Assembly (NCBI RefSeq): GCF_000002985.6
Contig: NC_003281.10
Coordinates: forward strand, 5,332,001-5,396,000
Origin: Caenorhabditis elegans
Lineage: Eukaryota > Nematoda > Chromadorea > Rhabditida > Rhabditidae
Direction of reading: 5' to 3'
Length of the DNA stretch: 64,000 nucleotides
A program made the position numbers and the translations under genes. Positions 12,751-24,100 of this stretch are shown here, piece by piece. Each line of letters starts with the position of its first letter. Positions within the stretch are counted from its first letter, which is position 1. The notes under the pieces were generated by a model. That model saw only the letters and a program-made list of their open reading frames with translations, ran no database searches and was not told where the DNA came from.

Positions 12751-13040
12751 GGGAACAAACAATTCTGAGAATGCATATTGCGCAACACATTTGACGCGCA
12801 AAATATCTCTTAGCAAATTCTACAGTAATTCTTTAAATGACTACTGTAGCGCTTTCGCCGATTTACGGGCTCGATTTTTGAAATTAATTGAAATAATTTA
12901 ATTATCGATAAATAAAATATTTTAATTCAATTCGAAAATCGAGGCCGTAAATCGACACAAGCGTTACAGTAGTCATTCAAAGATATTTTGCGCGTCAACT
13001 ATGTTGTTCAATACGCATTCTCAGGATTATTTGGTTCCGT
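12751..13040. repeat. Palindromic dispersed element (~290 bp)
   Basis: The left arm from 12751 (GGGAACAAACAATTCTGAGAA) and the right arm ending at 13040 are imperfect reverse complements. Shared blocks include GACGCGCAAAATATCT, TGACTACTGTA and CGATTTACGG. The hinge is at about 12900, near ATTATCGATAAATAAAAT. It lies between the convergent R3H and glutaredoxin genes. This is a common type of worm foldback repeat with no coding. Confidence 0.8.
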
Positions 13041-13403
13041 AATATATCAGTTTCCCATTATTTTAGCCTTCAAATGCACATTTTTAACAAAAAAAAAGCT
13101 TTTTGTTAAAAGCGAAGTAATTTCGTTGAAGCATGATCGAATCAGCAGAAAAAAAACAACTACCATAAATTGTTGCGCGCCGAGACACATCTTAATAAAT
13201 CCATGCGCCTTTAAGAAGGCATGCCAAAATCTTGCGGAATTACGATACACAAAGAAGAAATAGAAGTTTATTGGAAACAAATCTTTTCAGAAACAAAAAA
13301 AATTTAATACACATAAATCGTGGTAGGTGTGAAAACCTTCAACTACAATAAAATTTAGACAAAAACTGAAGAAAAACTTTTTTTTTGGAAATGGTGAAAA
13401 AGT

Positions 13404-14102
13404 TTATTCTTTCGGCGAATTCTCTCCCGTGCACTGAGCAATTGCTTCGAAGAGGTGTCCAGAGTTGCGGAGAGCATCCAGCTCAGTGTATCCACCGATG
13501 AAACGACCGCAGACAAAGATCTGAAAGAAATTTATTTGAAAAACTTTAAAATTCGGATTTTTTTAAATTTTATGGAAAATTCTATACCTAGCCGTTTTCA
13601 GATTAAGATTAAGATTAAAACAAATTTTGCAAAAAAAATATCTATCGAACCTGTGGCACACTGGTCTGTCGTGTAGTATATACAAGTCCATTGACAATTC
13701 CCAAATAATCATCCGGTTGAGATGCCTTCAAAGTGTCCAAATTCACTTCTTTATAAGCAACACGAACATCGGAAAATAGATCTTTTGCTCGATTACAGAA
13801 TGTGCATGATGTTTTTGTGTACATCACAACTGGATCCTTTTTCACCTGTAATCGATTTTTTAAATTCCAAAAAAGTTTCCATTTATTTACAAAGTTCTAA
13901 AAATTATTAGACAGTTTCAAAATAAAACGCTTTAATAATTCAAACATTTATTTAAAAAATACATTAAATTGAAGTTTATTTTTCTGAATTATTATTTTTA
14001 GGAATTCACAATCTGTTTTCAGAAGATTTTTTTGTTTTTCTCTAAAAAATGTACCTGTTCCTGTACAACATCAACATTGACTTTTGAGGTGACTCCTCCC
14101 AT
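13404..14102 (-). CDS. glrx-21: Dithiol glutaredoxin
   Basis: Three exons (14102-14055, 13845-13651, 13520-13404) give a 119-residue protein. The active site is C-T-F-C at residues 30-33 within MYTKTSCTFCNRAKDLF. The glutathione-binding TSVPQIFV loop (cis-proline) and GGYTEL helix start follow as in class I glutaredoxins. Such proteins use glutathione to reduce protein disulfides and mixed glutathione disulfides. The start MGGVTSKV has Gly2 and Ser6, so N-myristoylation is possible. A CTTTCCAG acceptor lies 18 bp before the ATG, and the THOC5 gene ends about 200 bp upstream on the same strand, so this is probably the second, SL2-spliced gene of an operon. The TAA stop is embedded in an AATAAA hexamer, implying a very short 3' UTR. 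The symbol is a memory-based call. Confidence 0.85.
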
Positions 14103-14302
14103 TTTTGAAGTATGGAGCTGGAAAGAAAGAGCCAAATATTCTATTTTTAATCAACATTTTTCAAAAAAATATATTGGGAATAAAACCAATGGTACATATT
14201 GAAAAATCGGGTAGAAATTTTGAAAAAATCAAAGATATATTGAGAAAACATTTTTAGAAAAAAAAACGATATTTAAGAGATCACACGAAAAATGGAAAAA
14301 AA

Positions 14303-17300
14303 TCAGGAAAGATCGATATGCTTAAGAAGCAGGCTAAGTTGTTCTTTAATACTCTTCACATCATCAACATAGTGAGCTTCAGTGTTCAGACGATCCTCAA
14401 TTTGTCTGGCAACTTCTGTACTTGATTCGGAATCTTCTGGAGCAGCAATTCCAAAAAGTGCAGTGTGTCGTGGATAGTCGGCGGGAATTGAGATATAAGC
14501 AGTGAGTCTGGAATATTATTTTAATATAGAATCTGTTTATCGAAAATCTCAAGCAATTATAAGTCTCGAAAAATAATTTTTGTAGCAATTTTGCAAAATT
14601 AGTCTAGAAAAATTGGAAAATTTCGATATCTTTCACAGTTAATTTTAACAGATTTGAAAAACTTGATATTGAATTTTTCATTGTATACTTACGAAAAAAC
14701 GTTTCATATTTCGAAAAGTTTAATGTTTTTATTTTTTTCGAATTTTTCAAAAATTACTTTCTGCCATTTCCATCGGAAGCCTCAATTTTATATGAAAATC
14801 TGTCGGTTGCTGCGGAATTTGAAATTTTCTTCGTAAGGCTTGTTGGAATTGAAGCAATAAAAGATTCATCATCACAAATCTTGAAGGAATTAATTTTCAC
14901 TTCTGGTTCCAAATTCAAATCGTCAGTTTTCTTAGATTCCAAATCTCGAATAATTCCATCAAGTACTGCACGATTGGATATTCTCGTTCTAATCGTTGTG
15001 ATCACTTTTCTCAAATGCTCTGTTGCTCCAATTCGATCAGTTTCGCCTTCGGATCCACTGATTTCTTGAATAAATTTGAACGGTTTTCCGATTTGTTTTG
15101 CACTTGAGTTGAAGTTCATTCTGTAACTTGATGGCGGTTTGGATTGAAATTTTTGAAAAAAAGTGTTTTAAAAATTATATTTTTGCCGTTCTAAATAAAT
15201 CCGAGGGTCTTCAAAAATTTTTGAAGCTACAATATTTAATATTTTCAGTAAAACAATTTTTCCTCCATTTTTCAAACGGAACAACGTTGTTGAAGTTTGC
15301 AATAAAATTACGGAAATTTGTTTTTCAGATATAATGTATAAAATTAGTTTAATACATAAGTTATAACTATTCGAAATTCAAAAAATTAAATATTCTGTAA
15401 AAATTGGCATATTTTTTGAACTTTTCAAACGATATTCTCTATTTTATGATAATACAGATATTTTAAGTAGATTTTCATATTTTAATATTTATTTCTTACT
15501 TCAAATGTTCAATCTTCATTTCTCCAACATCATTTGGACACTTGTCTCCCGTATCATTTTCGAATAAATCTGACATCAGTGAGTCAATCGAGAAAAACGG
15601 TGATTTTTTGAGCTTTGAGTCCGTATTTATATGCCATTTCGCAGTTGTCACTTTAAGTTCTGTCAGATACTGAATTTGCATTGAAATTTTAATATTTTCA
15701 GAGCATTCAATCTCAAATTCCAGGCTCATTGGATGAACTTCAAGCAGTTCTGAAGCCATTTTATTAATTTTTTCTTGAGTTGTTTCATCTTCTTTTCGTT
15801 TTCTTTTCATGGCTTCTGTTTCATCTTTCGATTGTTTTTCTGTGTCGTTTGTGCCAAGAATTCGGAATTCGAAGAGCTTGTCTGAAATATGGAAATTGTG
15901 AAAAATCTGATAGTTTCTGATTTTTGCATTCAAATGTTTAATCAATTTTGACCAGTTTTTTCAACATTTTTAATGGTAAATAATCTTTTAAAAAACTGCT
16001 TCAAAATTTAATTCGAGTAGATTTTTATCAGAAAATGGTCCATAAATTTTTCAATAGGGGTTTTCTATGTTTTCCTAGTTTGTCAAGTAAGTTTTAAGAT
16101 TTTTAAGTTTTTTTTAAATTTAACAGAACCGAAACATTTGCTCAAAATTCGTTAAAATTATCTGTAAATCGATTGAAATTCCATTTATTTCGAGAAATTT
16201 TCAGATTTCTGAGAGATATTTCCTGATATTTTATATCTTGTTCGTACAGTTTTTGCTCTAAATCTTTGCAAAATGCCAGATTTTCGACAATATTTCGCTT
16301 TTAAAAATCTCAGTGAAATAATATCTAAAACCGCACATTTATACAAAAAATTTCGCAAAATTTTCGAATATTCACCATCATGAATTTCCTTATAAGCAGC
16401 AGCATGTATATGTGCAACAGCAAGTGGAGCCGGCAATTGCAATGAGAGCTTTCGCTGCTCCCCTTCAATCGATAAATCTTTGAATTTGGCGCCAACCATT
16501 TCGAAGACGGGCTCCGCAACTTTTGTGAGATCTTCAAGTTTTGGTTTAAGACCTTGAAGACGAACTTCTTTTCCACGTATGTCGCTTTGCAGTACGTTTC
16601 GACGACCCTCGAGCTCGTTGAGTGTAGAGAGAAGTCTGAAAAAAGATTTTAAAGAGATTTTTATTGAAAATCTCACAAACTCTCGTCTCTGCTCATTCTC
16701 GAACTTCAATCTTGCCAAATATTGTTCGTGCTCGTTATCAGCCGTCTCATTTGCAAGAATCTCCGACGCTTCAGTGTGAAATTGCTCGAAAGGGACCAAC
16801 TCAAGCTCCTCATCACCGGCGCTAAAGTCCAAACAACGATCGATTTCTTTTTGAATGTGTTGCACCTCGCTAGTAACATTCTGTAACTGTAGAAGCTTCG
16901 CATCAACGTTCTCCATCCTCTCGGCCACCTCTTTTCGCATTAGGGCAGTTCCATAGTGGGTAAGTCGTGTATTTCGGCGTAAACGCGCGATTTTCGAGAT
17001 AGTATCCGAGGATGTTGGCTGAAAAATCAATTATTGCTTTTAAATATTCAAACAGCTGCCTCCCTACCTTTCCATCCAAGTATTCTTCAACAGCATTTCT
17101 CAAAAATGCGTAATCTTGGAGAAATTCTTCGAAAATTCGATCGCTACCCATTTCCGTTGCAATTTTGTCTTCCAGATTGAACAGTTTCTGAATTAAAAAT
17201 CGATAAAACCGTTAACAAACGCTTGTTGAAAAACCTCAGGGCTGTCCATTTTCGGCATATCAGTCAGGAGTTGTGTGGCTTTTTCAGATAATTTAATTTC

Positions 17301-17360
17301 CGGATTTTTCTTTTTCTGTTCTTCAACAAATCGCTTCACCGGGCGAACGTTTACAGACAT
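14303..17360 (-). CDS. thoc-5: THO complex subunit 5 (THOC5/FMIP)
   Basis: Seven exons (17360-17235, 17187-17068, 17018-16681, 16635-16376, 15881-15500, 15120-14758, 14507-14303) sum to 597 residues, close to the usual THOC5 length. The N-terminal half is a long coiled coil with the family stretch LLSTLNELEGRR, RGKEVRLQGLKPKLEDL and PAPLAVAHIHAAAY. A basic KRKRKEDE patch comes next, then LLEVHPMSLEFEIECSE, which matches the conserved THOC5 middle. The C-terminus (LTAYISIPADYPRH) resembles an RWD-like fold. THOC5 belongs to the nuclear TREX/THO complex, which couples transcription and splicing to mRNA export. A TTCTTTTCAG acceptor sits ten bases before the ATG, consistent with SL1 trans-splicing of an operon head. 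The glutaredoxin gene follows after about 200 bp. Family identity is strong by pattern. Confidence 0.85.
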
Positions 17361-19999
17361 TTTTTCGCTGAAAAGAAGAAGTTAATTTGAAAAAGTACAA
17401 TAAAAAGTACAACAAAAATGCTGTCCGAGAGGAGTCCGCGGGAGATGGACGAAAAAGAAAGCTAGGCCACCGATGCGGAAAACTGGAGCGAAGTTTGAAA
17501 AATGTTTCTCTTTTGCGTCTTTCACGGCCTAATTCCGTGTTTCCGTAATAATACAACGTGGCCAAATTATTTACATCCTGAAAATCTTTTTAAAACCCGA
17601 AGATTGTTTTTTAAATTTCAAACAAAAAATATGTTAGTATGAACAAATTTTAACAAAAAAAGAAGATACAAAATTAATTAGAAATTCACGCAAACTCTTT
17701 TTTTGATAAATTTTATGCTCTTTGGAATTGCATTTACAGTGCTACAACTCTACAGTTCACCTACAGTACCCCTACCGTACCACTTGATATAAGCCAAAAT
17801 CTCTCCTCTTACTTGGTAAAATTTGGTAACCTCAAATGTACTTAAATCAAGTTTCATTATGAAATTCGGTGTTTTCAGACAATTTTTTTTTGTCTGATGA
17901 CTTTGACATTTATTATGGGTTTGAAGAGAGTTGAGAATTTTCATTGCAAATTTCTTAAAGTCGAAAAAAATTACTTGAAGTTTTCTAAATAATTATGAGA
18001 AATTCGATTTTTAGAGACGCGAAAAAACAATTTATTTATTTTTTAAAAATTACAAATTAATACATTTTTACATTAAAGTCTACTGATTTTATTAGATTTT
18101 TTGAAATCTGCAAAATAGTTTTCAAAATATCTTAAAACCACTTTTAATTTTTAAACTTTTTTTTGAATATCTTAAATTTCTCAATTGTACTGAGTTTAGT
18201 TTTTTCTTAATTTGAAAATTTCCTCTGCTATTTCTAAATTAATTCTGGATTTATCTTATTTTTAATTTTCCGTTTTAGAAAAAAAAAATCTCGAAATTAT
18301 TTTCAGAACTAAACATGGATTAAAAATCCAAACCAATGACTGTATTCTCAATAGAATCTGTGCTCAGCCAATTTTCAATTAAGAAATTATGGGAAATTCG
18401 ATCAAAAAATGAAGTATTACGGAATACCAGTGATAAAATGGATCCCAATAAAACAAAGTAATATTTTTTTCAATATTTGAATTTTTGAAAATAGATTAAT
18501 AATCATAGATGTAAAAATCAATTATCGAATTTTCGATTTAAATTTTATCACTTTTTTTTCTGAAGTACAAGTAGACCAGGTTTTCCAAAATTAATAATTT
18601 TCAAAAATTCTCAAACGACTTTTTGAAAATTTTTCTTTCAAAAGAAAACTTTAGACTATCAGGAATGTATAGCTTTTTCAAAAATGAAAATGTTTTAGAA
18701 AATCAAACAATCGGTATTGGTAAAAAAGTTTAATTTTTTTCTCGAAAAATTGAGAACAAATTAATAGTGAAATCAATTTAAAAACTCGAAACTTGAGTTT
18801 GGTAAGATTGCAGGCCACCGAGAAATTTACAGTAACCAGAAAAACTGAAGCAGAAGAAATTAATTTTCTAATTGTTAATGTTACTTCCTCGGCAGTAACC
18901 CGCGGCGATAAATTTCTGAGTAGTTGTGCATGCGCGAACTGCCAGAAATGAAACAAATATTTTCTCCTTATCCAAAGTCTATCCAAGGTCTGTCAGCTCT
19001 TTGTAATGGCTAAAGATAAGCTGACAGACCTTGGACAAGGAGTGGGCAAACCTTGGTCAAGGAATTGCGGGCTACTGCCGAGTAGTAATTATAGAGTGGT
19101 TTATGGTTTTTTGAAGCTTTAGGTCAACGACTAAATTGAGTTGGCCTATATTTTCGTGTTTATTGAAACTTTGGCCATTAATTAAAACGACATCGTTTAG
19201 ACATATAGATGTATTAAAAAATCTCCACCGGTGATGTTTGCATGGCCTAAGTTTTTGTATTTATGACAACTTAAGGTACCAATGGTATTGAGATGGTCTA
19301 GGGCCTTGTATTCAAAGAAACTTATAGGTCATCTATGTTATTCGTGTGACAGAAGTTTTCAATTTTTCCAGAACTACGAATCAGCTGAAAATGTGCCAGG
19401 AATCAATCGTAGTTTAATATTCTATACAATGGAAGAAACACTTGTGGAATCAATATTTGATGATCTTAAAGGAATGTATCCAACGACTAGCACGTGTATC
19501 TTGAAAACGGTGCTATGATGTTCTGTACCCACGGGCCCAAGTATTGTATTCGATTCGAAGTTAGGTTTCCAGGAAGATAATTGGATTTTTAGATATGAAA
19601 TGGACAATTCACTTTTAAAATTCCACAGTTCTCATGCAAAAATCCTAGACTTGAAAAATTATTCTAAGAGAATATCTGAAAATTTCAGTAAGAACGTTTA
19701 AACATCGAGAAGTTGAAACTGTTGCTTTCTGGTTGTAATCATCTGTTGAACATTGGAAATCTTTATGCTTAAGTTTTAAAAATTTAATAATCATATAATA
19801 TCTGAAAAATTTTTATCAGGAAAGTAGCAAATTTAATTTCCGAAAATCTCCAAATATATTTAATCACTTCTTTAGAACCAATAAAAATTGAAAATTTATG
19901 TACATTTTTCAACAAATAAAACCACGATTTTTCTCCGTTCTTCCATTTTTCAATTTATGTACAAATTGTAATTATCTTCTAAGGCTTGTGTAGGTTTCC
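17361..19999. other. Intergenic AT-rich region with no supported gene
   Basis: The upstream flank of thoc-5 (17361-17580) is presumably its promoter. The rest is AT-rich with dispersed-repeat-like pieces. One exon-like stretch on the + strand (about 19373-19518, after a TTTTTCCAG acceptor, ending in TGA) has no partner exons and no recognisable domain, so I leave it uncalled. A perfect hairpin at 18983-19034 is listed separately. Confidence 0.45.
18983..19034. repeat. Perfect 16-bp-arm hairpin
   Basis: CCAAGGTCTGTCAGCT at 18983-18998 is followed after a 20-base loop by its exact reverse complement at 19019-19034. The loop itself can pair CTTT with AAAG. It lies in a gene-free stretch. It could be a short foldback repeat or a small structured RNA, and nothing in the sequence decides which. 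Confidence 0.7.
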
Positions 20000-20029
20000 C
20001 CATTTTAACTGTTAGAACTGCTTTTTTTT

Positions 20030-20490
20030 AATATTAGGGTAAAAATGTTCAGTTTCAAAATTATATATTTACTCAAAAATGATTTCATTTCAATTTATCT
20101 TGTGTATCCAATTCCACATTTTGTATAAAACATCCCATTTCCCTCCTCATCAATCCTTCTTCTGGCTCCGGCCCGCTCCACATGTTTCTCAATTACCCTC
20201 ATCGGCAACCAGTGCTGGTCTTTGAAAATAACAAATGTTTTGCGATATTTTAACACTTGATGGCTAAATTGGAGCTTTTTTCAGACAGAGTTTTCAGGTT
20301 GAAGCATTCTCAAAGTCGACGGAAATTTATGGTAACAATCTAAATTTTTATTCTCGCAAACTAATACAATATAACAGATACGAAGTGTAAAAAAAATATG
20401 AAAACTGAGACAATACGAAAAACCTTATTACTCACTCTAATAGCTCCAAAAAAATTTGGTACGCTATTTGAAGCTATATCTGGTGCAGTA
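20030..20490 (-). repeat. Left arm of a ~7.1-kb inverted-repeat element
   Basis: The reverse complement of this segment matches 26690-27143 almost base for base across about 350 bp, with a few single-base changes and indels, and more loosely at both ends. Its central 190 bp is clearly less AT-rich than the flanks. In the minus orientation it encodes a protein-like stretch containing DQHWLPMRVIEKHVERAG and NGMFYTKCGIGYTR before a stop. Together with the right arm it encloses the 26-bp satellite. Confidence 0.85.
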
Positions 20491-20944
20491 AAATTTTTGC
20501 TCGTTTTTCCTACCATTTTCAGCCAAAAATATTGTCTATTGAATGCACCAGCTGGTCGTGGTGCAAAAAAAATCGGTGGCCGACTTTTTTTTTGTTAATT
20601 TCTCGGTCACAGCGGAAAAAACGGGGGTTATTGCAATAACTTTTATACCTTTTTGTGTTGGAAAATCTATAGAACATTCAATAAATAAATAAATATCTTG
20701 TGTGTGGAGCGGGGGATAAATTTCAGCAGAAATAATAAAAATAAATTAGAATTTTTTTTTGGTAAGACTGATTTTTTCACAATAATAATAATAATCAAAA
20801 ATACATTAGAAGTGAAATTTGGGGGGAAATTCAGAATTATTTAGGGGAAAAGGCAATTTAAATCAGTTGAGAAGCGCTTGGATACTTTATTGATGTTTGC
20901 AATCGCCATCAGATTCTTCGATTTTAGGGAGAGCTGCAAAAAAA

Positions 20945-21140
20945 AATATAGGTCGTCAGGCTCACGCCTGCCTACCGCCTATGCCTGCCTGCCTACGGTC
21001 CTGCCTACAATTCAATTTGGGATGATTTCCGATATTTTCGCATTTAATTTAATGTTCTATCTAGTAACAGGTATGCTTGTATGCAGAAGGTAGGCACGTA
21101 GGCATATGGTAGGCATAAGGCAGGCAGGTAGGCATATCCG
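20945..21140. repeat. GCCTGCC/GGCAGG inverted-repeat cluster
   Basis: The left part (about 20957-21007) is a run of GCCTGCCTACC-type motifs. The right part (about 21083-21135) is the complementary run GGTAGGCA/GGCAGGCAGG. An AT-rich centre separates them. Foldback elements with this motif are common in worm genomes. It abuts the satellite array's left edge. Confidence 0.75.
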
Positions 21141-21167
21141 TTAAACCTACCGTAATCGACGTGGTCT

Positions 21168-24100
21168 TTAGGTGAATGGTTAGAGTCATTATTTTAGGTG
21201 AATGGTTAGAGTCATTATGTTAGGTGAATGGTTAGAGTCATTATGTTAGGTGAATGGTTAGAGTCATATTTTTAGGTGAATGGTTAGAGTCATTATGTTA
21301 GGTGAATGGTTAGAGTCATTATTTTAGGTGAATGGTTAGAGTCATTATTTTAGGTGAATGGTTAGAGTCATATTTTTCGGTGAATGGTTAGAGTCATTAT
21401 TTTAGGTGAACGGTTAGAGTCATTATTTTAGGTGAACGGTTAGAGTCATTATTTTACGTGAATGGTTAGAGTCATTATTTTAGGTGAATGGTTAGAGTCA
21501 TTATTTTAGGTGAATGGTTAGAGTCATTATTTTAGGTGAATGGTTAGAGTCATTATTTTAGGTGAATGGTTAGAGTCATTATTTTAGGTGAATGGTTAGA
21601 GTCATTATTTTAGGTGAATGGTTAGAGTCATTATTTTAGGTGAACGGTTAGAGTCATTATTTTAGGTGAATGGTTAGAGTCATTATTTTAGGCGAATGGT
21701 TAGAGTCATTATTTTAGGCGAATGGTTAGAGTCATTATTTTAGGTGAATGGTTAGAGTCATTATTTTACGTGAATGGTTAGAGTCATTATTTTAGGTGAA
21801 TGGTTAGAGTCATTATTTTAGGTGAATGGTTAGAGTCATTATTTTAGGTGAATGGTTAGAGTCATTATTTTAGGTGAATGGTTAGAGTCATTATTTTCGG
21901 TGAATGGTTAGAGTCATTATGTTAGGTGAATAGTTAGAGTCATTATTTTAGGTGAATGGTTAGAGTCATTATTTTAGGTGAATGGTTAGAGTCATTATTT
22001 TAGGCGAATGGTTTGAGTCATTATTTTACGTGAATGGTTAGAGTCATTATTTTAGGTGAATGGTTAGAGTCATTATTTTAGGTGAATGGTTAGAGTCATT
22101 ATTTTACGTGAATGGTTAGAGTCATTATTTTAGGTGAATGGTTAGAGTCATATTTTTCGGTGAATGGTTAGAGTCATTATTTTAGGTGAACGGTTAGAGT
22201 CATTATTTTAGGTGAATGGTTAGAGTCATTATTTTACGTGAATGGTTAGAGTCATTATGTTAGGTGAATGGTTAGAGTCATTATTTTAGGTGAATGGTTA
22301 GAGTCATTATTTTAGGTGAACGGTTAGAGTCATTATTTTAGGTGAATGGTTAGAGTCATTATTTTAGGTGAATGGTTAGAGTCATTATTTTACGTGAATG
22401 GTTAGAGTCATTATTTTACGTGAATGGTTAGAGTCATTATTTTAGGTGAATGGTTAGAGTCATTATTTTAGGCGAATGGTTAGAGTCATTATTTTAGGTG
22501 AACGGTTAGAGTCATTATTTTAGGTGAATGGTTAGAGTCATTATTTTAGGTGAATGGTTAGAGTCATTATTTTAGGTGAATGGTTAGAGTCATTATTTTA
22601 GGTGAATGGTTAGAGTCATTATTTTAGGTGAATGGTTAGAGTCATTATTTTACGTGAATGGTTAGAGTCATTATTTTAGGTGAATGGTTAGAGTCATTAT
22701 TTTAGGCGAATGGTTAGAGTCATTATTTTAGGTGAACGGTTAGAGTCATTATTTTAGGTGAATGGTTAGAGTCATTATTTTAGGCGAATGGTTTGAGTCA
22801 TTATTTTAGGTGAATGGTTAGAGAGTCATTATTTTAGGTGAATGGTTAGAGTCATTATTTTAGGTGAATGGTTAGAGTCATTATTTTAGGTGAATGGTTA
22901 GAGTCATTATTTTAGGTGAATGGTTAGAGTCATTATTTTAGGCGAATGGTTAGAGTCATTATTTTAGGTGAATGGTTAGAGTCATTATTTTAGGTGAACG
23001 GTTAGAGTCATTATTTTAGGTGAATGGTTAGAGTCATTATTTTAGGTGAATGGTTAGAGTCATTATTTTAGGCGAATGGTTTGAGTCATTATTTTAGGTG
23101 AATGGTTAGAGTCATTATGTTAGGTGAATGGTTAGAGTCATATTTTTAGGTGAATGGTTAGAGTCATTATGTTAGGTGAATGGTTAGAGTCATTATTTTA
23201 GGTGAATGGTTAGAGTCATTATTTTAGGTGAATGGTTAGAGTCATTATTTTAGGTGAATGGTTAGAGTCATATTTTTAGGTGAATGGTTAGAGTCATTAT
23301 TTTAGGTGAATGGTTAGAGTCATTATTTTAGGTGAATGGTTAGAGTCATTATTTTAGGTGAATGGTTAGAGTCATTATGTTAGGTGAATGGTTAGAGTCA
23401 TTATTTTAGGTGAATGGTTAGAGTCATTATTTTACGTGAATGGTTAGAGTCATATTTTTAGGTGAATGGTTAGAGTCATTATTTTAGGTGAATGGTTAGA
23501 GTCATTATTTTAGGTGAATGGTTAGAGTCATTATTTTAGGTGAATGGTTAGAGTCATTATTTTAGGTGAATGGTTAGAGTCATTATTTTAGGTGAATGGT
23601 TAGAGTCATTATTTTAGGTGAATGGTTAGAGTCATTATTTTAGGTGAACGGTTAGAGTCATTATTTTAGGTGAATGGTTAGAGTCATTATTTTAGGTGAA
23701 CGGTTAGAGTCATTATTTTACGTGAACGGTTAGAGTCATTATTTTACGTGAATGGTTAGAGTCATTATTTTAGGCGAATGGTTAGAGTCATTATTTTAGG
23801 TGAATGGTTAGAGTCATTATTTTAGGTGAATGGTTAGAGTCATTATTTTAGGCGAATGGTTAGAGTCATTATTTTAGGTGAATGGTTAGAGTCATTATTT
23901 TAGGCGAATGGTTAGAGTCATTATTTTAGGCGAATGGTTTGAGTCATTATTTTAGGTGAATAGTTAGACTCATTATGTTAGGTGAATGGTTAGAGTCATT
24001 ATTTTAGGTGAATGGTTAGAGTCATTATTTTACGTGAATGGTTAGAGTCATTATTTTACGTGAATGGTTAGAGTCATTATTTTACGTGAATGGTTAGAGT

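Larger units (their letters stand above)
13404..17360 (-). other. Probable two-gene operon thoc-5 / glutaredoxin
   Basis: Both genes lie on the minus strand with about 200 bp between the THOC5 TGA (14303-14305) and the glutaredoxin ATG (14100-14102). The gap contains a strong polypyrimidine-CCAG acceptor 18 bp before the downstream ATG and no other gene. This spacing and arrangement are typical of worm operons, with SL2 on the second gene. It is inferred; RNA evidence would decide. Confidence 0.65.

Noticed and set aside
19282..19518. Exon-like + strand stretch containing MEETLVESIFDDLKG
   Set aside because: One acceptor and a stop but no partner exons or homology visible; too weak to call a gene.
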